Shown: positions 30,774-41,787, counted from the first letter of the stretch. The stretch: 64,000 nucleotides of DNA from Brenneria goodwinii (GCF_002291445.1 NZ_CP014137.1:1984001-2048000); one strand, 5' to 3'. The notes: a model not told the origin generated them from the letters alone. Translations and numbers: made by a program.

Positions 30774-31241
30774 AACGGATATAAACTCCTTACTAGTTAT
30801 TTAAACTGTTAAAGAATAATTTACATGGCGATAATATCCGTATCCATAATTTTTTGTTAATAAAGCTATATTTTTTCTTTCCGCGCTTGCTCATACTTTC
30901 AGCGTAAAAAACAGCCATAAGATTATTATGATAAGGGCGAAGCAAAAAGATTGATTAATAAACATATCGCCAACATCACTTCATACCGCAGGGTGTAACG
31001 AACACCCCCTGATAGGCTTACTAAACCCAGTGTTATAGGTGAGTAAAAACCGATGACCATGCTACTACATTAAGTAGAAATAGTATAAATGCCTTTTATT
31101 GTCCCTCTGCGTATATACGCAGCCCATGTACCATACATACTCCATTTTGTTGAGAGTTATCTTAAATAAAATTCCCCCCATTGAATGAAGAAAAAAAAAA
31201 GGATAATTTGAGCTATCAAATAATAATCTTGAGTCATAATC
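30774..31241. other. AT-rich spacer without a recognised gene
   Basis: This stretch between yecM and the small membrane peptide has no frame with a credible start and no clear hairpin terminator. It contains the promoters for yecM (minus strand) and probably for argS, which I cannot locate precisely. Confidence 0.4.
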
Positions 31242-31361
31242 ATGGTGCTATTAATCATTTCCATTCTGCTGATTATCATTGCGGCCTATGCTATTTTTCG
31301 CCACTTTAGAGTCAGGAATGAACAAAAAATCGGGGCGCATCCCAGAACCAGAAAACGTTAA
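31242..31361 (+). CDS. Small single-pass membrane peptide of 39 residues
   Basis: ATG at 31242 opens a 39-residue frame. It has one transmembrane helix (LLIISILLIIIAAYAIF) followed by a strongly basic tail (RHFRVRNEQK, HPRTRKR). This follows the positive-inside rule, with the C-terminus in the cytoplasm. Enterobacteria carry many such short membrane proteins. The ribosome binding site is weak. It lies 190 bases upstream of argS in the same direction. Function unknown. Confidence 0.45.
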   Translation: MVLLIISILLIIIAAYAIFRHFRVRNEQKIGAHPRTRKR

Positions 31362-31550
31362 CGAAGGCGTATTTATTGTTGCGGTATTTTTACATAAAAA
31401 TTATAGCGTTCCCTTAGTATTTTCTATTTTTTCATTTCATTCACCCACGTTTAATGTAGGCATGCCATCCGTTGCGCTCCCCCCCATCTGCTGACTCGTC
31501 AAGGCAAATATGGTATAAGCAGGGCTTGATTTTTTATTTAAGGTAAACCG

Positions 31551-33281
31551 GTGAACATACAGGCTCTTCTTTCCGAAAAAGTCAGCCAGGCATTGACCGC
31601 AGCAGGGGCTCCTCTCGGGAGCGAAGCTCAGGTCCGCCAATCGGCAAAAGCACAGTTTGGTGATTATCAGGCCAACGGCGTGATGGCCGTGGCCAAAAAA
31701 CTTGGCATGCCGCCTCGTCAATTGGCGGAAAAAGTGGTTCAGCTTTTAGCGTTGGACGGCATCGCAACAAAAACAGAAATTGCAGGCCCCGGCTTTATTA
31801 ACATCTTCCTTGATAAACAGTGGGTTGCCGACCAGGTAGAGAATGCGCTGAGTACGCCGAAACTGGGCGTGGCGCCGGTTGAACCACAGACTATCGTCAT
31901 CGACTACTCCGCGCCCAACGTCGCGAAAGAAATGCATGTGGGTCACCTGCGTTCCACCATTATTGGCGATGCCGCCGTTCGTACACTGGAGTTCCTTGGC
32001 CACCATGTCATTCGAGCCAATCATGTCGGCGACTGGGGAACGCAGTTCGGCATGCTGATCGCCTATCTCGAAAAAGTGCAGAATGATAATGCCGGCGAGA
32101 TGGCGCTGGCCGATCTTGAAGCGTTTTACCGTGAAGCGAAAAAACATTACGACGAAGATGCCCAGTTCGCTGAAAAAGCCCGCGGCTATGTGGTGAAGCT
32201 ACAAGGCGGCGACGAATATTGCCGTCAGATGTGGCGCAAGCTGGTTGACATCACCATGACGCAAAATCAGCTCACCTATGAGCGTCTTAACGTCACGCTG
32301 ACCAAAGATGATGTGATGGGCGAGAGCCTGTACAACAGCATGCTGCCAGGCATCGTCGCAGACCTGAAAGCGAAAGGCCTGGCGGTTGAGAGCGAAGGCG
32401 CCACGGTGGTATTCCTTGATGAATTTAAAAACAAGGAAGGCGAACCGATGGGCGTCATCATTCAGAAGAAAGATGGCGGCTATCTCTACACCACCACGGA
32501 CATTGCCTGCGCGAAGTATCGTTATGAAAAACTGCATGCCAATCGCGTGCTGTACTACATCGATTCACGCCAGCACCAGCACCTCACGCAAGCCTGGACC
32601 ATCGTGCGTAAAGCCGGTTATGTCCCGGATTCCGTCAGCCTGGAACATCACATGTTCGGCATGATGCTGGGCAAAGACGGCAAACCGTTTAAAACGCGTG
32701 CGGGCGGTACGATTAAGCTTTCCGATTTACTGGATGAAGCTTATGAGCGCGCTTGTAAACTCATCGCGGCAAAAAATCCGCAAATGGACGACGATGAATT
32801 GCGTGCGTTGGCGAAGGTGGTGTCCATCGGCGCGGTAAAATATGCTGATCTATCCAAAAGCCGCACCACTGATTACATCTTTGACTGGGATAACATGCTG
32901 GCATTTGAAGGCAATACCGCGCCTTATATGCAATATGCCTACACTCGCGTGGCATCCATCTTTAAACGCGCGGATATTCAGGAAGATAGCCTGACGCAGC
33001 CGGTTATTCTGAGCGACGAACGTGAATTTGTTCTCGCCACCCGCCTGCTGCAGTTTGAAGAGACCATCACGACTGTCGCCCGCGACGGCACGCCTCACGT
33101 GATGTGCGCTTATCTATACGATTTAGCTGGCCTGTTCTCCGGTTTCTACGAACATTGCCCGATTTTGAATGCGGAAAACGATGGCGTTCGTCAAAGCCGC
33201 CTGAAACTGGCGCTGCTGACGGCTAAAACGCTGAAGCAAGGTTTAGATACGCTGGGTATTGAAACCGTAGAGAAGATGTAA
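31551..33281 (+). CDS. argS: Arginyl-tRNA synthetase
   Basis: The 576-residue class I synthetase charges tRNA-Arg. The HIGH-type motif is HVGH in [11 protein letters not shown], and the domain ends with the anticodon-binding C-terminus (GIETVEKM). As usual for ArgS, no canonical KMSKS is evident. The start codon is GTG, the same as in E. coli argS, giving [11 protein letters not shown]. It is followed by a palindromic repeat and then by murJ instead of flagellar genes. Confidence 0.97.
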   Translation: MNIQALLSEKVSQALTAAGAPLGSEAQVRQSAKAQFGDYQANGVMAVAKKLGMPPRQLAEKVVQLLALDGIATKTEIAGPGFINIFLDKQWVADQVENALSTPKLGVAPVEPQTIVIDYSAPNVAKEMHVGHLRSTIIGDAAVRTLEFLGHHVIRANHVGDWGTQFGMLIAYLEKVQNDNAGEMALADLEAFYREAKKHYDEDAQFAEKARGYVVKLQGGDEYCRQMWRKLVDITMTQNQLTYERLNVTLTKDDVMGESLYNSMLPGIVADLKAKGLAVESEGATVVFLDEFKNKEGEPMGVIIQKKDGGYLYTTTDIACAKYRYEKLHANRVLYYIDSRQHQHLTQAWTIVRKAGYVPDSVSLEHHMFGMMLGKDGKPFKTRAGGTIKLSDLLDEAYERACKLIAAKNPQMDDDELRALAKVVSIGAVKYADLSKSRTTDYIFDWDNMLAFEGNTAPYMQYAYTRVASIFKRADIQEDSLTQPVILSDEREFVLATRLLQFEETITTVARDGTPHVMCAYLYDLAGLFSGFYEHCPILNAENDGVRQSRLKLALLTAKTLKQGLDTLGIETVEKM

Positions 33282-33319
33282 TCTTTACCACCACCGCCAT
33301 TCCCCTATCACTTCCGTTC

Positions 33320-33390
33320 CGTCATCCCCGCTCAGGCGGGGATCGCCTTCCGCTGGCAGCGCCGCGTCCCGGCACGGGCGGGGATGACGG
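33320..33390. repeat. Dispersed palindromic repeat, copy 3 (71-bp inverted element)
   Basis: The element begins cgtcatccccgc and ends gcggggatgacgg, with 12 bp of perfect terminal inversion and an internal gctcaggcgggg arm. It occupies the junction of the convergent argS and murJ genes. Confidence 0.65.
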
Positions 33391-33444
33391 ATTGACGGGT
33401 TAGGTCGTCGTCAAACCGACGCCCGTCTCCGGGCGTTGATTATC

Positions 33445-34980
33445 TCAAAGGCTGCGGCGGGCAAAATCCCGCGGACGAAAACCCAATAAGGCCAAGGCGG
33501 CAAAGTAGGCTCCCGCCCCGGCCACCACAACCGCCAGCAAACGGAAAATCCTGAAAGTCATACCGCCCACATCCCAGGCCGGCATCCACCACAGCATCGC
33601 GACCAATACCAACGACATCACAATAACGGCGACGGCAAGTTTCGACAGGAAACTGAACCAGCCCGGTTGAGGATGAAAAATGTCCTGCTTGCGCAATTGC
33701 CAGAACAGCAGTCCCGCATTCAGGCAGGAGGCCAGCCCAATAGACAAGGCCAGTCCGGCATGTTGCAGCGGTCCGATGAAGATCAGGTTCATGATCTGGG
33801 TCAGGATCAAGGTGACTATCGCGATTTTTACCGGCGTCTTAATATCCTGCCGGGAGTAAAAACCGGGAACCAGCACCTTCACCACGATAAGCCCCATCAG
33901 CCCCACGGAATAAGCGATTAACGCACGCTGAGTCATCGCCGCATCAAAAGCGCTGAATTTCCCGTATTGGAATAGCGAAACCGTCAGCGGCTGCGCCAGA
34001 ATCCCTAATGCGACGGCGCTCGGCAGAGCCAGCAGAAAACACAGGCGCAATCCCCAATCCATCAAACGGGAATATTCATCATGATCGCCGCTGGCAAAAC
34101 TTTTCGCCAGTGAAGGCAGCAGAATTGTCCCCAGCGCCACGCCAAGTACGCCCGAAGGAAATTCCATCAATCGATCGGCGTAGTACATCCACGACACCGC
34201 CCCTTCACTGAGGAATGAGGCGAAAATGGTGTTAATGATCAGGGAGATTTGACTAACCGAGACCCCCAATACGGCGGGCGCCATCAATTTCATCACCCGC
34301 CAGACGCCGGGCTCCCGCCATTTAATCCGGGGCAGGACCAGCATACCGATCTTCTTCAGGTGCGGCAGTTGATAACCCAGTTGCAGCACCCCGCCAACCA
34401 GCACGGCCCAGGCCAATGCCATCACTGGCGGATGAAAATAGGGCGTGGCGAACAACGCAAAGCCGATCATGCTGACATTTAATAGCGTCGGAGCAAAAGC
34501 CGGCACCGAAAACCGGTTCCAGGTATTTAGCACCGATCCCACCATCGATGCCAGTGAAATCAATAAGATATAAGGGAAAGTGACGCGCAGCAGCGCCGAT
34601 GTCAGTTCAAACCTATCGGCAGTAGCCGCAAAACCGGGCGCCGTCACCATAATCACCCATGGCGCCGCCACCATCCCGGCCACCGTGACCAGCGCCAGAA
34701 TCAGCGTCAGCATACCGGAAATGTAAGCAAGAAAAGTTCGGGTCGCTTCATCGCCCTGCTGGCTTTTATATTCGGCCAGAATGGGAACAAAGGCCTGAGA
34801 GAACGCCCCTTCAGCGAAGATACGGCGCAACAAGTTGGGAAGTTTAAAGGCCACAAAAAAGGCATCTGTCGCCATTCCGGCGCCAAAAACCCGCGCCACG
34901 ATTGCATCACGCACAAAACCTAAAAGGCGCGAAAGCATGGTCATTGAACTGACGGCTGCCAGTGATTTAAGTAAATTCAT
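33445..34980 (-). CDS. murJ: Lipid II flippase MurJ
   Basis: This 511-residue MOP-family protein moves lipid II across the inner membrane for peptidoglycan synthesis. It has about 14 hydrophobic segments and the conserved start [22 protein letters not shown] with the functionally important RLLGFVRD and [12 protein letters not shown] motifs. The length equals E. coli MurJ. It is the last gene of a run with rimJ, yceH and mviM, in the same order as E. coli. Confidence 0.97.
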   Translation of the reverse strand: MNLLKSLAAVSSMTMLSRLLGFVRDAIVARVFGAGMATDAFFVAFKLPNLLRRIFAEGAFSQAFVPILAEYKSQQGDEATRTFLAYISGMLTLILALVTVAGMVAAPWVIMVTAPGFAATADRFELTSALLRVTFPYILLISLASMVGSVLNTWNRFSVPAFAPTLLNVSMIGFALFATPYFHPPVMALAWAVLVGGVLQLGYQLPHLKKIGMLVLPRIKWREPGVWRVMKLMAPAVLGVSVSQISLIINTIFASFLSEGAVSWMYYADRLMEFPSGVLGVALGTILLPSLAKSFASGDHDEYSRLMDWGLRLCFLLALPSAVALGILAQPLTVSLFQYGKFSAFDAAMTQRALIAYSVGLMGLIVVKVLVPGFYSRQDIKTPVKIAIVTLILTQIMNLIFIGPLQHAGLALSIGLASCLNAGLLFWQLRKQDIFHPQPGWFSFLSKLAVAVIVMSLVLVAMLWWMPAWDVGGMTFRIFRLLAVVVAGAGAYFAALALLGFRPRDFARRSL

Positions 34981-35108
34981 CCGATTTTATTCTGAAATGT
35001 TCGGGGGTTCCGATTGACCCTTCTGCGGTCATCCTGATTTCGCGGTGCGACTAGTCTACGCATTGCGCGCTCAATAGCTACCAGGGATTGTGATAACCGC
35101 TGAATTTT

Positions 35109-36077
35109 TCAGCTCATTCTCAATAGTTCTTCTATTACTCGCTGGGCCCGTAATGCCTGGTAGCCCGATGTTTCCGCCGGTTTCTGTTGTTCCAGCGAAT
35201 CAATAAAATGATTCACCGCGCCGACAAATCCCCGTTGCTCCAGCGTGGTTTGCCAGGACGGTACTGATTGTTGCGTCGTCAGCCCGCGATGTTCCTGACG
35301 CCACTCCTGCATATTGTCAACCTGATAAAGCGCACCGTCGGTCACGGCCTGCACCCGTTCTCGCTGGCTACCGGCACGGCGGTGCATACTGGTGGTTATT
35401 TGTCCGCCATCGGTCTGAAAATGGTGTTCGGCATAGTGAAGTTGCCCTTCCGTATTACATTGCAACACGCCGCTGACTAACCTGGCCTTTCCTTCCATCA
35501 GCCAGAGGGCCGTATCAACCACATGCAGATAATCATCCAGCAGGGTAAATCGCATGTCCTGCGGCCCCACATTATCAATACGATGTTTATCCATTCGTAG
35601 CGACGCCGGCTGTTTTAATTGATGCTTTAACTGCTGGTATAACGGCGCAAAACGTCGGTTAAATCCAACCATCAGCACCTTTTGCCGCTGCTGCGCCAGT
35701 TCAATCAGCGCTTCAGCCTGTGCAATCGTCTCCGCCAGCGGTTTATCGACATACACATGAACGTCAGCGCTCAGTAGCGTACTGACGACGGAGAAATGCG
35801 TAGCGGTGCTGCTGTGAACAAAAATAGCGTCGCACGCCGCCGCCAGGGTTTCCAGATCGGTAAAGGCGTCCATCCGATACTGCCGGCAAATGCGTTGCGT
35901 CTTGGTCCGATCGGGAGAAAAAGCGCCGATCAATTGCCAACGATTAGCCTGAGTGAGTATCGGTAAATAGGCTTTTTGCGCAATTGAACCTAATCCCACG
36001 ATACCAATTCGGGGCGTGTTGCCCAGCGAATCAGGATTTGTTGCATGATTGGCTTCCGCCAATGAACTCGCTACCAT
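35109..36077 (-). CDS. mviM: Gfo/Idh/MocA family oxidoreductase MviM
   Basis: The 322-residue protein has an N-terminal Rossmann fold (IGIVGLGSIAQKAYLP) and the family motif VDKPLAE. Its substrate is unknown. The name comes from the linked mviMN virulence locus. Compared with E. coli it has about 20 extra N-terminal residues (MVASSLAEANHATNPDSLGN) before the Rossmann strand. A GAGAGA site precedes the ATG at 36077, so the extension may be real. It lies between yceH and murJ. Confidence 0.92.
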   Translation of the reverse strand: MVASSLAEANHATNPDSLGNTPRIGIVGLGSIAQKAYLPILTQANRWQLIGAFSPDRTKTQRICRQYRMDAFTDLETLAAACDAIFVHSSTATHFSVVSTLLSADVHVYVDKPLAETIAQAEALIELAQQRQKVLMVGFNRRFAPLYQQLKHQLKQPASLRMDKHRIDNVGPQDMRFTLLDDYLHVVDTALWLMEGKARLVSGVLQCNTEGQLHYAEHHFQTDGGQITTSMHRRAGSQRERVQAVTDGALYQVDNMQEWRQEHRGLTTQQSVPSWQTTLEQRGFVGAVNHFIDSLEQQKPAETSGYQALRAQRVIEELLRMS

Positions 36078-36109
36078 GGATATCTCTCTACTAACGATTT
36101 ACCTGCTAT

Positions 36110-36745
36110 TCACGATAGCAGTTCGGCAAGCCGCCGCTTAAGCTCCGCGACGTCCTTCTCCAGCGCGTCAACTCGGGCGGCTAAAGAGTGATCCGCCGCA
36201 TCCTCCTCCGTTGCCGGCGTCAATTCCTCGTTCAGCTCGCCGCTGAAAAGATGCATATAACGACTTTCACGCTTGCCGGGTTCACGAGCCAGACGCGCCA
36301 CAAACGGCCCATCTTCGCGCTGCTGCAGGTGTGTCAGCACGGTTTCCACTTCACTCATGTCGGCGAATTCATGCAGCCGAGCAGCCCGCGTCCGCAGTTC
36401 GCCGGGCGTTTGCGCGCCACGCAGCAGCAGCGTCGCCACCAGCGCCACTTCGGCGGGGGAAAATTTCAGATCGCCAAACTCTGAATTACAAAAGCGGTGC
36501 TCATATTTGACCACCCGATTGCCAAATCCACTGAGCGTGCGCAGGAAATGTTTTTTCACCAGCAAATCGAGCGTCTGCTGAACGTCGCTTTCACTCAGCT
36601 CCATCACCGGTTCACGATTCGTTTTCTGATTGCAGGCCGTGGTCACGCCGTTTAACGACATCGGGTATTGTTCCGGCGTGGTAATCTGTTTTTCCAGCAT
36701 GCAGCCAATCACTCTCGCTTCTTTGGCGCTTAACTGATATTTCAT
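36110..36745 (-). CDS. yceH: YceH family protein (DUF480)
   Basis: The 211-residue protein has two winged-helix-like repeats ([21 protein letters not shown] and [22 protein letters not shown]) and a C-terminal coiled segment ([21 protein letters not shown]). Function is not established. The second of two ATGs (36745) sits 6 bases after AGGA and aligns with E. coli. It is 9 bases downstream of the rimJ stop in the same operon. Confidence 0.92.
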   Translation of the reverse strand: MKYQLSAKEARVIGCMLEKQITTPEQYPMSLNGVTTACNQKTNREPVMELSESDVQQTLDLLVKKHFLRTLSGFGNRVVKYEHRFCNSEFGDLKFSPAEVALVATLLLRGAQTPGELRTRAARLHEFADMSEVETVLTHLQQREDGPFVARLAREPGKRESRYMHLFSGELNEELTPATEEDAADHSLAARVDALEKDVAELKRRLAELLS

Positions 36746-36754
36746 CATGATTCC

Positions 36755-37339
36755 TCAGCGTTGTGGCTTCCACTCATTATTTGTCAGCGCGGTCAAAACG
36801 TGATCCTGCCATTTCCCATCGATAAGCAGATAATCTTTCGCGTAACCTTCCCGCTCAAAACCCAATCGCGCCAGTAAATTCCCGCTGCGGTGATTATGCG
36901 GCATGTAGTTGGCCATAATCCGGTGCATATGCTGCTGACGCTGCATATAGCGTATGGCCGGTTGCAACGCTTCGAACATCAGCCCCTGCCCTTGCCATTT
37001 TTGGCCGAGGGAATACCCCAGATAACAGGCATGGAAGGCGCCCCTAAGCACATTGCTGAAATTCGCCACTCCCCAAACCTCATTTTCTTTTGGATCAAGC
37101 AGCAAAAAATAGTAGGCGCTGCCTTGTTTATTCATATCACAGATCATACTCAGGCGCGACTGCCAGCCGGACGGGTAACAATGACTGATATCCCGGATGG
37201 GTTCCCAGGGCTTAAGAAAATCACGATTCTCTGAATAGTATTCCGCCAGACGCCAGGCATCACGCTCATGAGCCAAACGCACCACCATCCGCTCGGTTGT
37301 TAAATGAACTTTTGATGGCGTAGAACGATAGCCAAACAT
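36755..37339 (-). CDS. rimJ: RimJ, ribosomal protein S5 N-acetyltransferase
   Basis: The 194-residue GNAT enzyme acetylates the N-terminal alanine of ribosomal protein S5 and also assists 30S assembly. The acetyl-CoA loop [10 protein letters not shown] and the segment [18 protein letters not shown] are intact. The start at 37339 (MFGYRS) matches E. coli; the 53-codon upstream extension is spurious. The start codon is preceded by a run of eight Gs (37341-37348) and one A, an unusual Shine-Dalgarno context. It heads the rimJ-yceH-mviM-murJ run. Confidence 0.95.
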   Translation of the reverse strand: MFGYRSTPSKVHLTTERMVVRLAHERDAWRLAEYYSENRDFLKPWEPIRDISHCYPSGWQSRLSMICDMNKQGSAYYFLLLDPKENEVWGVANFSNVLRGAFHACYLGYSLGQKWQGQGLMFEALQPAIRYMQRQQHMHRIMANYMPHNHRSGNLLARLGFEREGYAKDYLLIDGKWQDHVLTALTNNEWKPQR

Positions 37340-37655
37340 TCCCCCCCCTAGGTTGCGGGTTGCTCGATAAGAAAAATTTATCAGGATGAAAAGGTAAATA
37401 ACTTCTGTCAGCAGAAAATATTGTTTACTGCTGATAACACTTACTATAACCGGAGAAATTCTCCATCGTAAAACCCCCTTCGCTGAGTTATTGCTCAATC
37501 GGCCCGATAATCCTGAATTTTCTATAGAAAATGTTACTCAGATATCATTCTGACGATAAAAAAATATTATCCATCAACAGGCTATCCCAAACGAAAAATA
37601 GAGTACAAAATAGTCACTGCCGTTATTTTTTCTTCCTTCTTCTTCGTGGTGAAAC
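37340..37655. other. Divergent promoter region of rimJ and mdtH
   Basis: The 316-bp spacer is AT-rich with no credible gene. It starts with the eight-C run (37341-37348) that forms the rimJ ribosome binding region. I see no strong operator motif. Confidence 0.4.
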
Positions 37656-38861
37656 ATGCCTCTGATGTCGCAAGCTCGGAGCTTGGGTAAATATTTTCTA
37701 TTAGTGGATAATATGCTGGTGGTTTTGGGCTTTTTTGTCGTCTTCCCCCTTATATCCATTCGCTTTGTCGATCAGCTAGGCTGGGCCGCGCTATTAGTCG
37801 GTATTGCTCTGGGCCTACGCCAGTTTATTCAGCAAGGGCTGGGGATTTTCGCCGGCGCGATTGCCGATCGCTTCGGTGCAAAACCGATGATCATTACCGG
37901 AATGCTGTTACGCGCTTTCGGTTTCGTATTTATGGCTATCGCCGACCAACCCTGGCTGTTATGGTTGGCCTGCGCGCTTTCCGGGTTGGGCGGGACGTTA
38001 TTCGATCCGCCCAGAACCGCGTTGGTCGTTAAGTTGATCCGCCCCCAGGAACGCGGGCGTTTCTATTCCCTGCTGATGATGCAGGACAGCGCCGGGGCGG
38101 TAATCGGCGCGCTTATCGGCAGTTGGCTGCTCCGCTACGATTTCGAACTGGTTTGCTGGGTCGGCGCCCTGATTTTCGTGCTGGCGGCGGCGATGAACTG
38201 GCGATTCCTGCCAGCCTATCGCACGTCGACGGCCAGAACTCCCATGCAAGAAGGCATGACGCGCGTCATCCGAGATCGGCGTTTCCTGACCTATGTGCTT
38301 ACCCTGACCGGATATTACATGCTGTCTGTTCAGGTATTACTGATGCTGCCGATTATGGTGAATGAAATCGCCGGCACGCCAACGGCGATAAAATGGATGT
38401 ACGCCATCGAGGCAACGCTGTCGTTGACATTGCTGTACCCCATCGCCCGCTGGAGCGAAAAGCATTACCGTCTGGAGCAGCGTCTGATGGCCGGATTACT
38501 GGTGATGTCCGTCAGCCTGTTTCCGATTGGGTTGACCACCAGCCTGCAATCCTTACTGATGTTAATCAGTCTGTTTTATATCGGCTCGATCATTGCCGAA
38601 CCCGCCCGTGAAACGCTGGGCGCCTCGCTGGCCGATTCTCGGGCGCGGGGCAGCTATATGGGATTTAGCCGTCTGGGATTGGCATTGGGAGGCGCCATTG
38701 GTTATAGCGGCGGTGGTTGGCTGTTCGACGCCGGACATGCATTGAATCAACCCGAACTGCCCTGGTTTATGCTGGGCGTTATCGGCTTCCTGACGCTGGG
38801 CGCGTTGTATTGGCAGTTCAATTTGCGCCGCATTGAACCCGCGATGCTTGGCGGTCACTGA
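37656..38861 (+). CDS. mdtH: MFS drug efflux transporter MdtH
   Basis: The 401-residue transporter has 12 predicted membrane segments and the MFS motif A region ([14 protein letters not shown]). In E. coli, MdtH overproduction raises resistance to fluoroquinolones. Conserved stretches include [23 protein letters not shown], split by the first loop, and [15 protein letters not shown]. It keeps the E. coli neighbours rimJ (divergent) and grxB. A hairpin at 38871-38900 follows. Confidence 0.94.
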   Translation: MPLMSQARSLGKYFLLVDNMLVVLGFFVVFPLISIRFVDQLGWAALLVGIALGLRQFIQQGLGIFAGAIADRFGAKPMIITGMLLRAFGFVFMAIADQPWLLWLACALSGLGGTLFDPPRTALVVKLIRPQERGRFYSLLMMQDSAGAVIGALIGSWLLRYDFELVCWVGALIFVLAAAMNWRFLPAYRTSTARTPMQEGMTRVIRDRRFLTYVLTLTGYYMLSVQVLLMLPIMVNEIAGTPTAIKWMYAIEATLSLTLLYPIARWSEKHYRLEQRLMAGLLVMSVSLFPIGLTTSLQSLLMLISLFYIGSIIAEPARETLGASLADSRARGSYMGFSRLGLALGGAIGYSGGGWLFDAGHALNQPELPWFMLGVIGFLTLGALYWQFNLRRIEPAMLGGH

Positions 38862-38870
38862 TCCCCCTAT

Positions 38871-38900
38871 TTTACCGGCGTATTTGATCTCGCCGGTAAA
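38871..38900 (+). terminator. Hairpin after mdtH
   Basis: A 10-bp perfect stem (tttaccggcg with cgccggtaaa) around a 10-base loop lies 9 bases past the stop. No T-run follows, so termination is likely but not certain. Confidence 0.5.
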
Positions 38901-39017
38901 GCGCCTCATACTTTCCTAATACATTCAATTGATTGTTACGCCATCGTTTGATGGCTAGTTTCATTCACGGCCGCCTATGCGGCCATGGTCTTATCAGTGA
39001 ATCAGAGGATACCGAGT

Positions 39018-39665
39018 ATGAAATTATATGTTTACGATCACTGCCCTTATTGCATAAAAGCACGCATGATTTTCGGCCTGAAGGATATCCCTGTCGAACT
39101 GCTGATTTTAGCCAATGACGATGAAGAAACGCCCAAAAAGATGATCGGGCAAAAAATGGTGCCGATCCTGCAGAAAGATGACGGCAGCTTCATGCCTGAA
39201 AGTATGGATATTGTTAATTTTATTGATCATTACGATAATAAACCGCTATTAACCGGCCCAACCAACCCGGCAATCAATGCCTGGTTGCGCAAAGTCTCCG
39301 ACTATACAGCCCGGTTGGTTATTCCACGTTTTGCAAAAGCCGCCTTTGAGGAATTCGCCTCCGCATCGGCCCGGCAATACTTCATCGATAAAAAAGAGGC
39401 GCAGATAGGCAGCTTTGCAGAGCACCTCAGCCATTCCGCGGGCCTGATTAAAAAACTGAATAATGATCTGCTGGAACTGGATCCGCTGATCGTTCAGCCA
39501 AATGCCTGCAATGGCGAATTATCCACCGACGATATTCACCTGTTCCCCATGTTGCGTTCCCTGTCGATCGTGGCTGGCGTCACACCGCCGTCACGCGTCG
39601 CCGCCTATCGTGACAACATGGCCAAACAAACGCAGATCACCTTACTGAGCAGCCTCGCACAATAA
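39018..39665 (+). CDS. grxB: Glutaredoxin 2
   Basis: The 215-residue protein combines an N-terminal thioredoxin-fold domain with the CPYC redox site (HCPYCIKAR) and a C-terminal GST-like helical domain. It reduces disulphides with glutathione and is the abundant glutaredoxin in E. coli. The start at 39018 (MKLYVYDHCPYC) aligns with E. coli; an 11-codon extension is not supported. A 10-bp hairpin (39721-39748) follows. Confidence 0.96.
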   Translation: MKLYVYDHCPYCIKARMIFGLKDIPVELLILANDDEETPKKMIGQKMVPILQKDDGSFMPESMDIVNFIDHYDNKPLLTGPTNPAINAWLRKVSDYTARLVIPRFAKAAFEEFASASARQYFIDKKEAQIGSFAEHLSHSAGLIKKLNNDLLELDPLIVQPNACNGELSTDDIHLFPMLRSLSIVAGVTPPSRVAAYRDNMAKQTQITLLSSLAQ

Positions 39666-39720
39666 GAAATGCAACGGCTCGCGCCCCATGCCCGATGTGG
39701 AGCGTATAATGCCATGACCA

Positions 39721-39748
39721 CAGATAGCGCGACTTTCAGCGCTATCTG
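39721..39748. terminator. Hairpin between grxB and yceB
   Basis: A 10-bp perfect stem (cagatagcgc with gcgctatctg) around an 8-base loop, without a clear T-run. Confidence 0.4.
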
Positions 39749-39828
39749 ATTGGTGAAACCCTCCTCGCGGTGCACCCTGAATTTGCAATAGATTACAATG
39801 CGAAAGAATGATAATTGAGGCCAGAATA

Positions 39829-40392
39829 ATGAAGAAGTTGGGATTCGCTGCCACAGCATTGCTGTTTATATTTACGCTGAGCGGTTGCAATAAGCTGACC
39901 CAGTACACGCTCAATGAGCAAGAGATAAACGAATACCTGCAAAAGCACAACGATTACCAGAAACAGCTCGGCATACCTGGCGTAGTGGATGCCAATATCG
40001 TATTGACCGATCTGTCCAGCCAAATCGGCAGGGCCGAGCCAGGCAAAGTCACCCTTTCCGGCAATGCGAAAGTTGATATCGCCTCGCTGCTCGGCAATCA
40101 GACCGCCGATCTGAAACTGACGCTGAAGGCTCAGCCCGTATTTGATAAAGATCAGGGAGCTATTTATCTAAAAGACATGGAATTAGTCGATTACACCGTT
40201 CAACCGGAAAAAATGCAGACGGTGATAAATACGTTGAGTCCTTATCTAAATCAATCACTGAAAACCTACTTCGCACAGAAACCCGCCTATATCCTGAATG
40301 CGGATAACAGCATGGCGGAGTCATTAGCGAAGAAAATGGCAAAAGGCATTGAAATTAAACCAGGACAAATCGTTATTCTGTTCACTGACTGA
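39829..40392 (+). CDS. yceB: Lipoprotein YceB (DUF1439)
   Basis: The 187-residue protein has a lipoprotein signal (MKKLGFAATALLFIFTLSGC) with the lipobox LSGC, so it is probably anchored in the outer membrane facing the periplasm. The DUF1439 body has the tubular lipid-binding-like pattern of the family. The function is unproven. The start at 39829 is preferred over 39808, with a GAGG site upstream. A terminator follows at 40404-40424. Confidence 0.92.
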   Translation: MKKLGFAATALLFIFTLSGCNKLTQYTLNEQEINEYLQKHNDYQKQLGIPGVVDANIVLTDLSSQIGRAEPGKVTLSGNAKVDIASLLGNQTADLKLTLKAQPVFDKDQGAIYLKDMELVDYTVQPEKMQTVINTLSPYLNQSLKTYFAQKPAYILNADNSMAESLAKKMAKGIEIKPGQIVILFTD

Positions 40393-40403
40393 TACACGCT
40401 TCC

Positions 40404-40424
40404 GGTGACAGCAAGGCTGTCACC
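40404..40424 (+). terminator. Terminator of yceB
   Basis: A 9-bp stem (ggtgacagc with gctgtcacc), a 3-base loop and a pyrimidine-rich tail (tctctt), 11 bases past the stop. Confidence 0.7.
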
Positions 40425-40444
40425 TCTCTTCTGCCTATCGTTAT

Positions 40445-41017
40445 TTACTCTGCGTCGGCGTCCGGCAATGCTTCCGCTTCATCCAGCTCATCGCGCATTA
40501 CATCTAGCGCTTCACGACAGATAATCGCTAACGTGCGGTAAAACGCCGTCGTGGCATGACTTTCAACTTTTCCTAAAAAAAGGTTGCTCCAGGGCAGCAG
40601 ATATTCATCAAAGAGGGCGATCTGCGCTGCGGTTTCGTCATCCTGCGACTGATCCTCCAGCCATGACGCCGCCAGTAGCAATCCGCCAAAGTGATCGACC
40701 GCCCCCTCATTCAGCGGCATGCCCCGCTGTTGTAAAAAAGTACGAACATCCGCCGCGTCCGAGTCCGTCACATACGCTGAACGCCAGGGGGATACGGCGC
40801 ACGCTTCACCGACAAACAACCTCTGGTAGTCCGCCGCCATAGCAGAAATGTCACATCCCTTCTGTAAGCGCTCCAGCAAAGCATCCTGCTCCAATGGCCA
40901 GTTAGGTTGCAGTTTGCCCGCTTGAATCAAAGTCAGCAGCGGGGATACTACCGGATCCTGAGGCTGGCGATGAAACAAGGTGCCCAAGAGACGGCACATG
41001 ATAGAAAACTCATTCAT
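40445..41017 (-). CDS. ycdY: YcdY, TorD/DmsD-family chaperone
   Basis: The 190-residue all-helical protein belongs to the TorD redox-enzyme chaperone family. It starts MNEFSIMCRLLGTLFHRQPQDP and carries LLLAASWLEDQS. In E. coli YcdY binds and stimulates the metal-dependent phosphatase YcdX. The gene lies 32 bases downstream of ycdX and is read in the same direction, so the pair is conserved. Confidence 0.92.
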   Translation of the reverse strand: MNEFSIMCRLLGTLFHRQPQDPVVSPLLTLIQAGKLQPNWPLEQDALLERLQKGCDISAMAADYQRLFVGEACAVSPWRSAYVTDSDAADVRTFLQQRGMPLNEGAVDHFGGLLLAASWLEDQSQDDETAAQIALFDEYLLPWSNLFLGKVESHATTAFYRTLAIICREALDVMRDELDEAEALPDADAE

Positions 41018-41049
41018 TCAAAACCTGCTTATTATTTTTAGTGACGCCG

Positions 41050-41787
41050 TCACAAAGCTGAAAATTCAGCGATGGCGGGCTTTCCTCGTTGTTCAAGAAA
41101 GTCCAATATCCGTCGGGGAGTAACGTTCAAAATGCGCTCCTGCGGGAAGTTAACCTCCTGCAAAATACGCTCGCATTGGGTAAAATTGCCCAGAGAAAAC
41201 GCGATGTGGGAATCAGATCCTAACGATAGCCAACCGCCGGCATCACGCACCGCTTCAGCTATCGCCCGACAGTTTGGCTCGCTTCCTTTACGAGAATGTG
41301 TAAAGGAAGAGTTATTTAACTCCAAAGCCACATCATATTTGGCGGCGGCCTCTGCAATGGCACCAATATCAACGGGGAATTTAGGATTGCCGGGGTGACT
41401 GATAATATGAGCATCGCCATTGGCCATGGTGGCAATCATCGCGGCAGTATGGGCCTCTTTATCCTGAGGAGGAAATACCGGCTCATGGAAACCGGCAATG
41501 ATTAAATCCATTTGTTCCAACATCGGTCCGGTACAATCAATGTCGCCTTCCACATTTTTAATATTGGCCTCAATACCGCGTAGAATGCCTACGCCATCCA
41601 CCAAACGCGGCCAGACCTTCATATTCATAAAGTGCCAATAGTGCGGCGCATCCGCCATATCGGGGCCATGATCGGTAATGGCAAGCAGGCGAATACCCTT
41701 TTTCTTTGCCTCGGCGATATAGTCATGCAATGTACTGTATGCGTGAGTGCTGGCGACGGTATGCATATGTAAATCGACGGGATACAT
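41050..41787 (-). CDS. ycdX: PHP-domain phosphatase YcdX
   Basis: The 245-residue protein has the PHP fold with three zinc sites. Ligand motifs are HMHT ([10 protein letters not shown]), [25 protein letters not shown] and SDSHI. It acts as a phosphatase in vitro and is linked to swarming in E. coli, with YcdY as partner. It is divergent from the tRNA-Ser gene. Confidence 0.94.
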   Translation of the reverse strand: MYPVDLHMHTVASTHAYSTLHDYIAEAKKKGIRLLAITDHGPDMADAPHYWHFMNMKVWPRLVDGVGILRGIEANIKNVEGDIDCTGPMLEQMDLIIAGFHEPVFPPQDKEAHTAAMIATMANGDAHIISHPGNPKFPVDIGAIAEAAAKYDVALELNNSSFTHSRKGSEPNCRAIAEAVRDAGGWLSLGSDSHIAFSLGNFTQCERILQEVNFPQERILNVTPRRILDFLEQRGKPAIAEFSAL

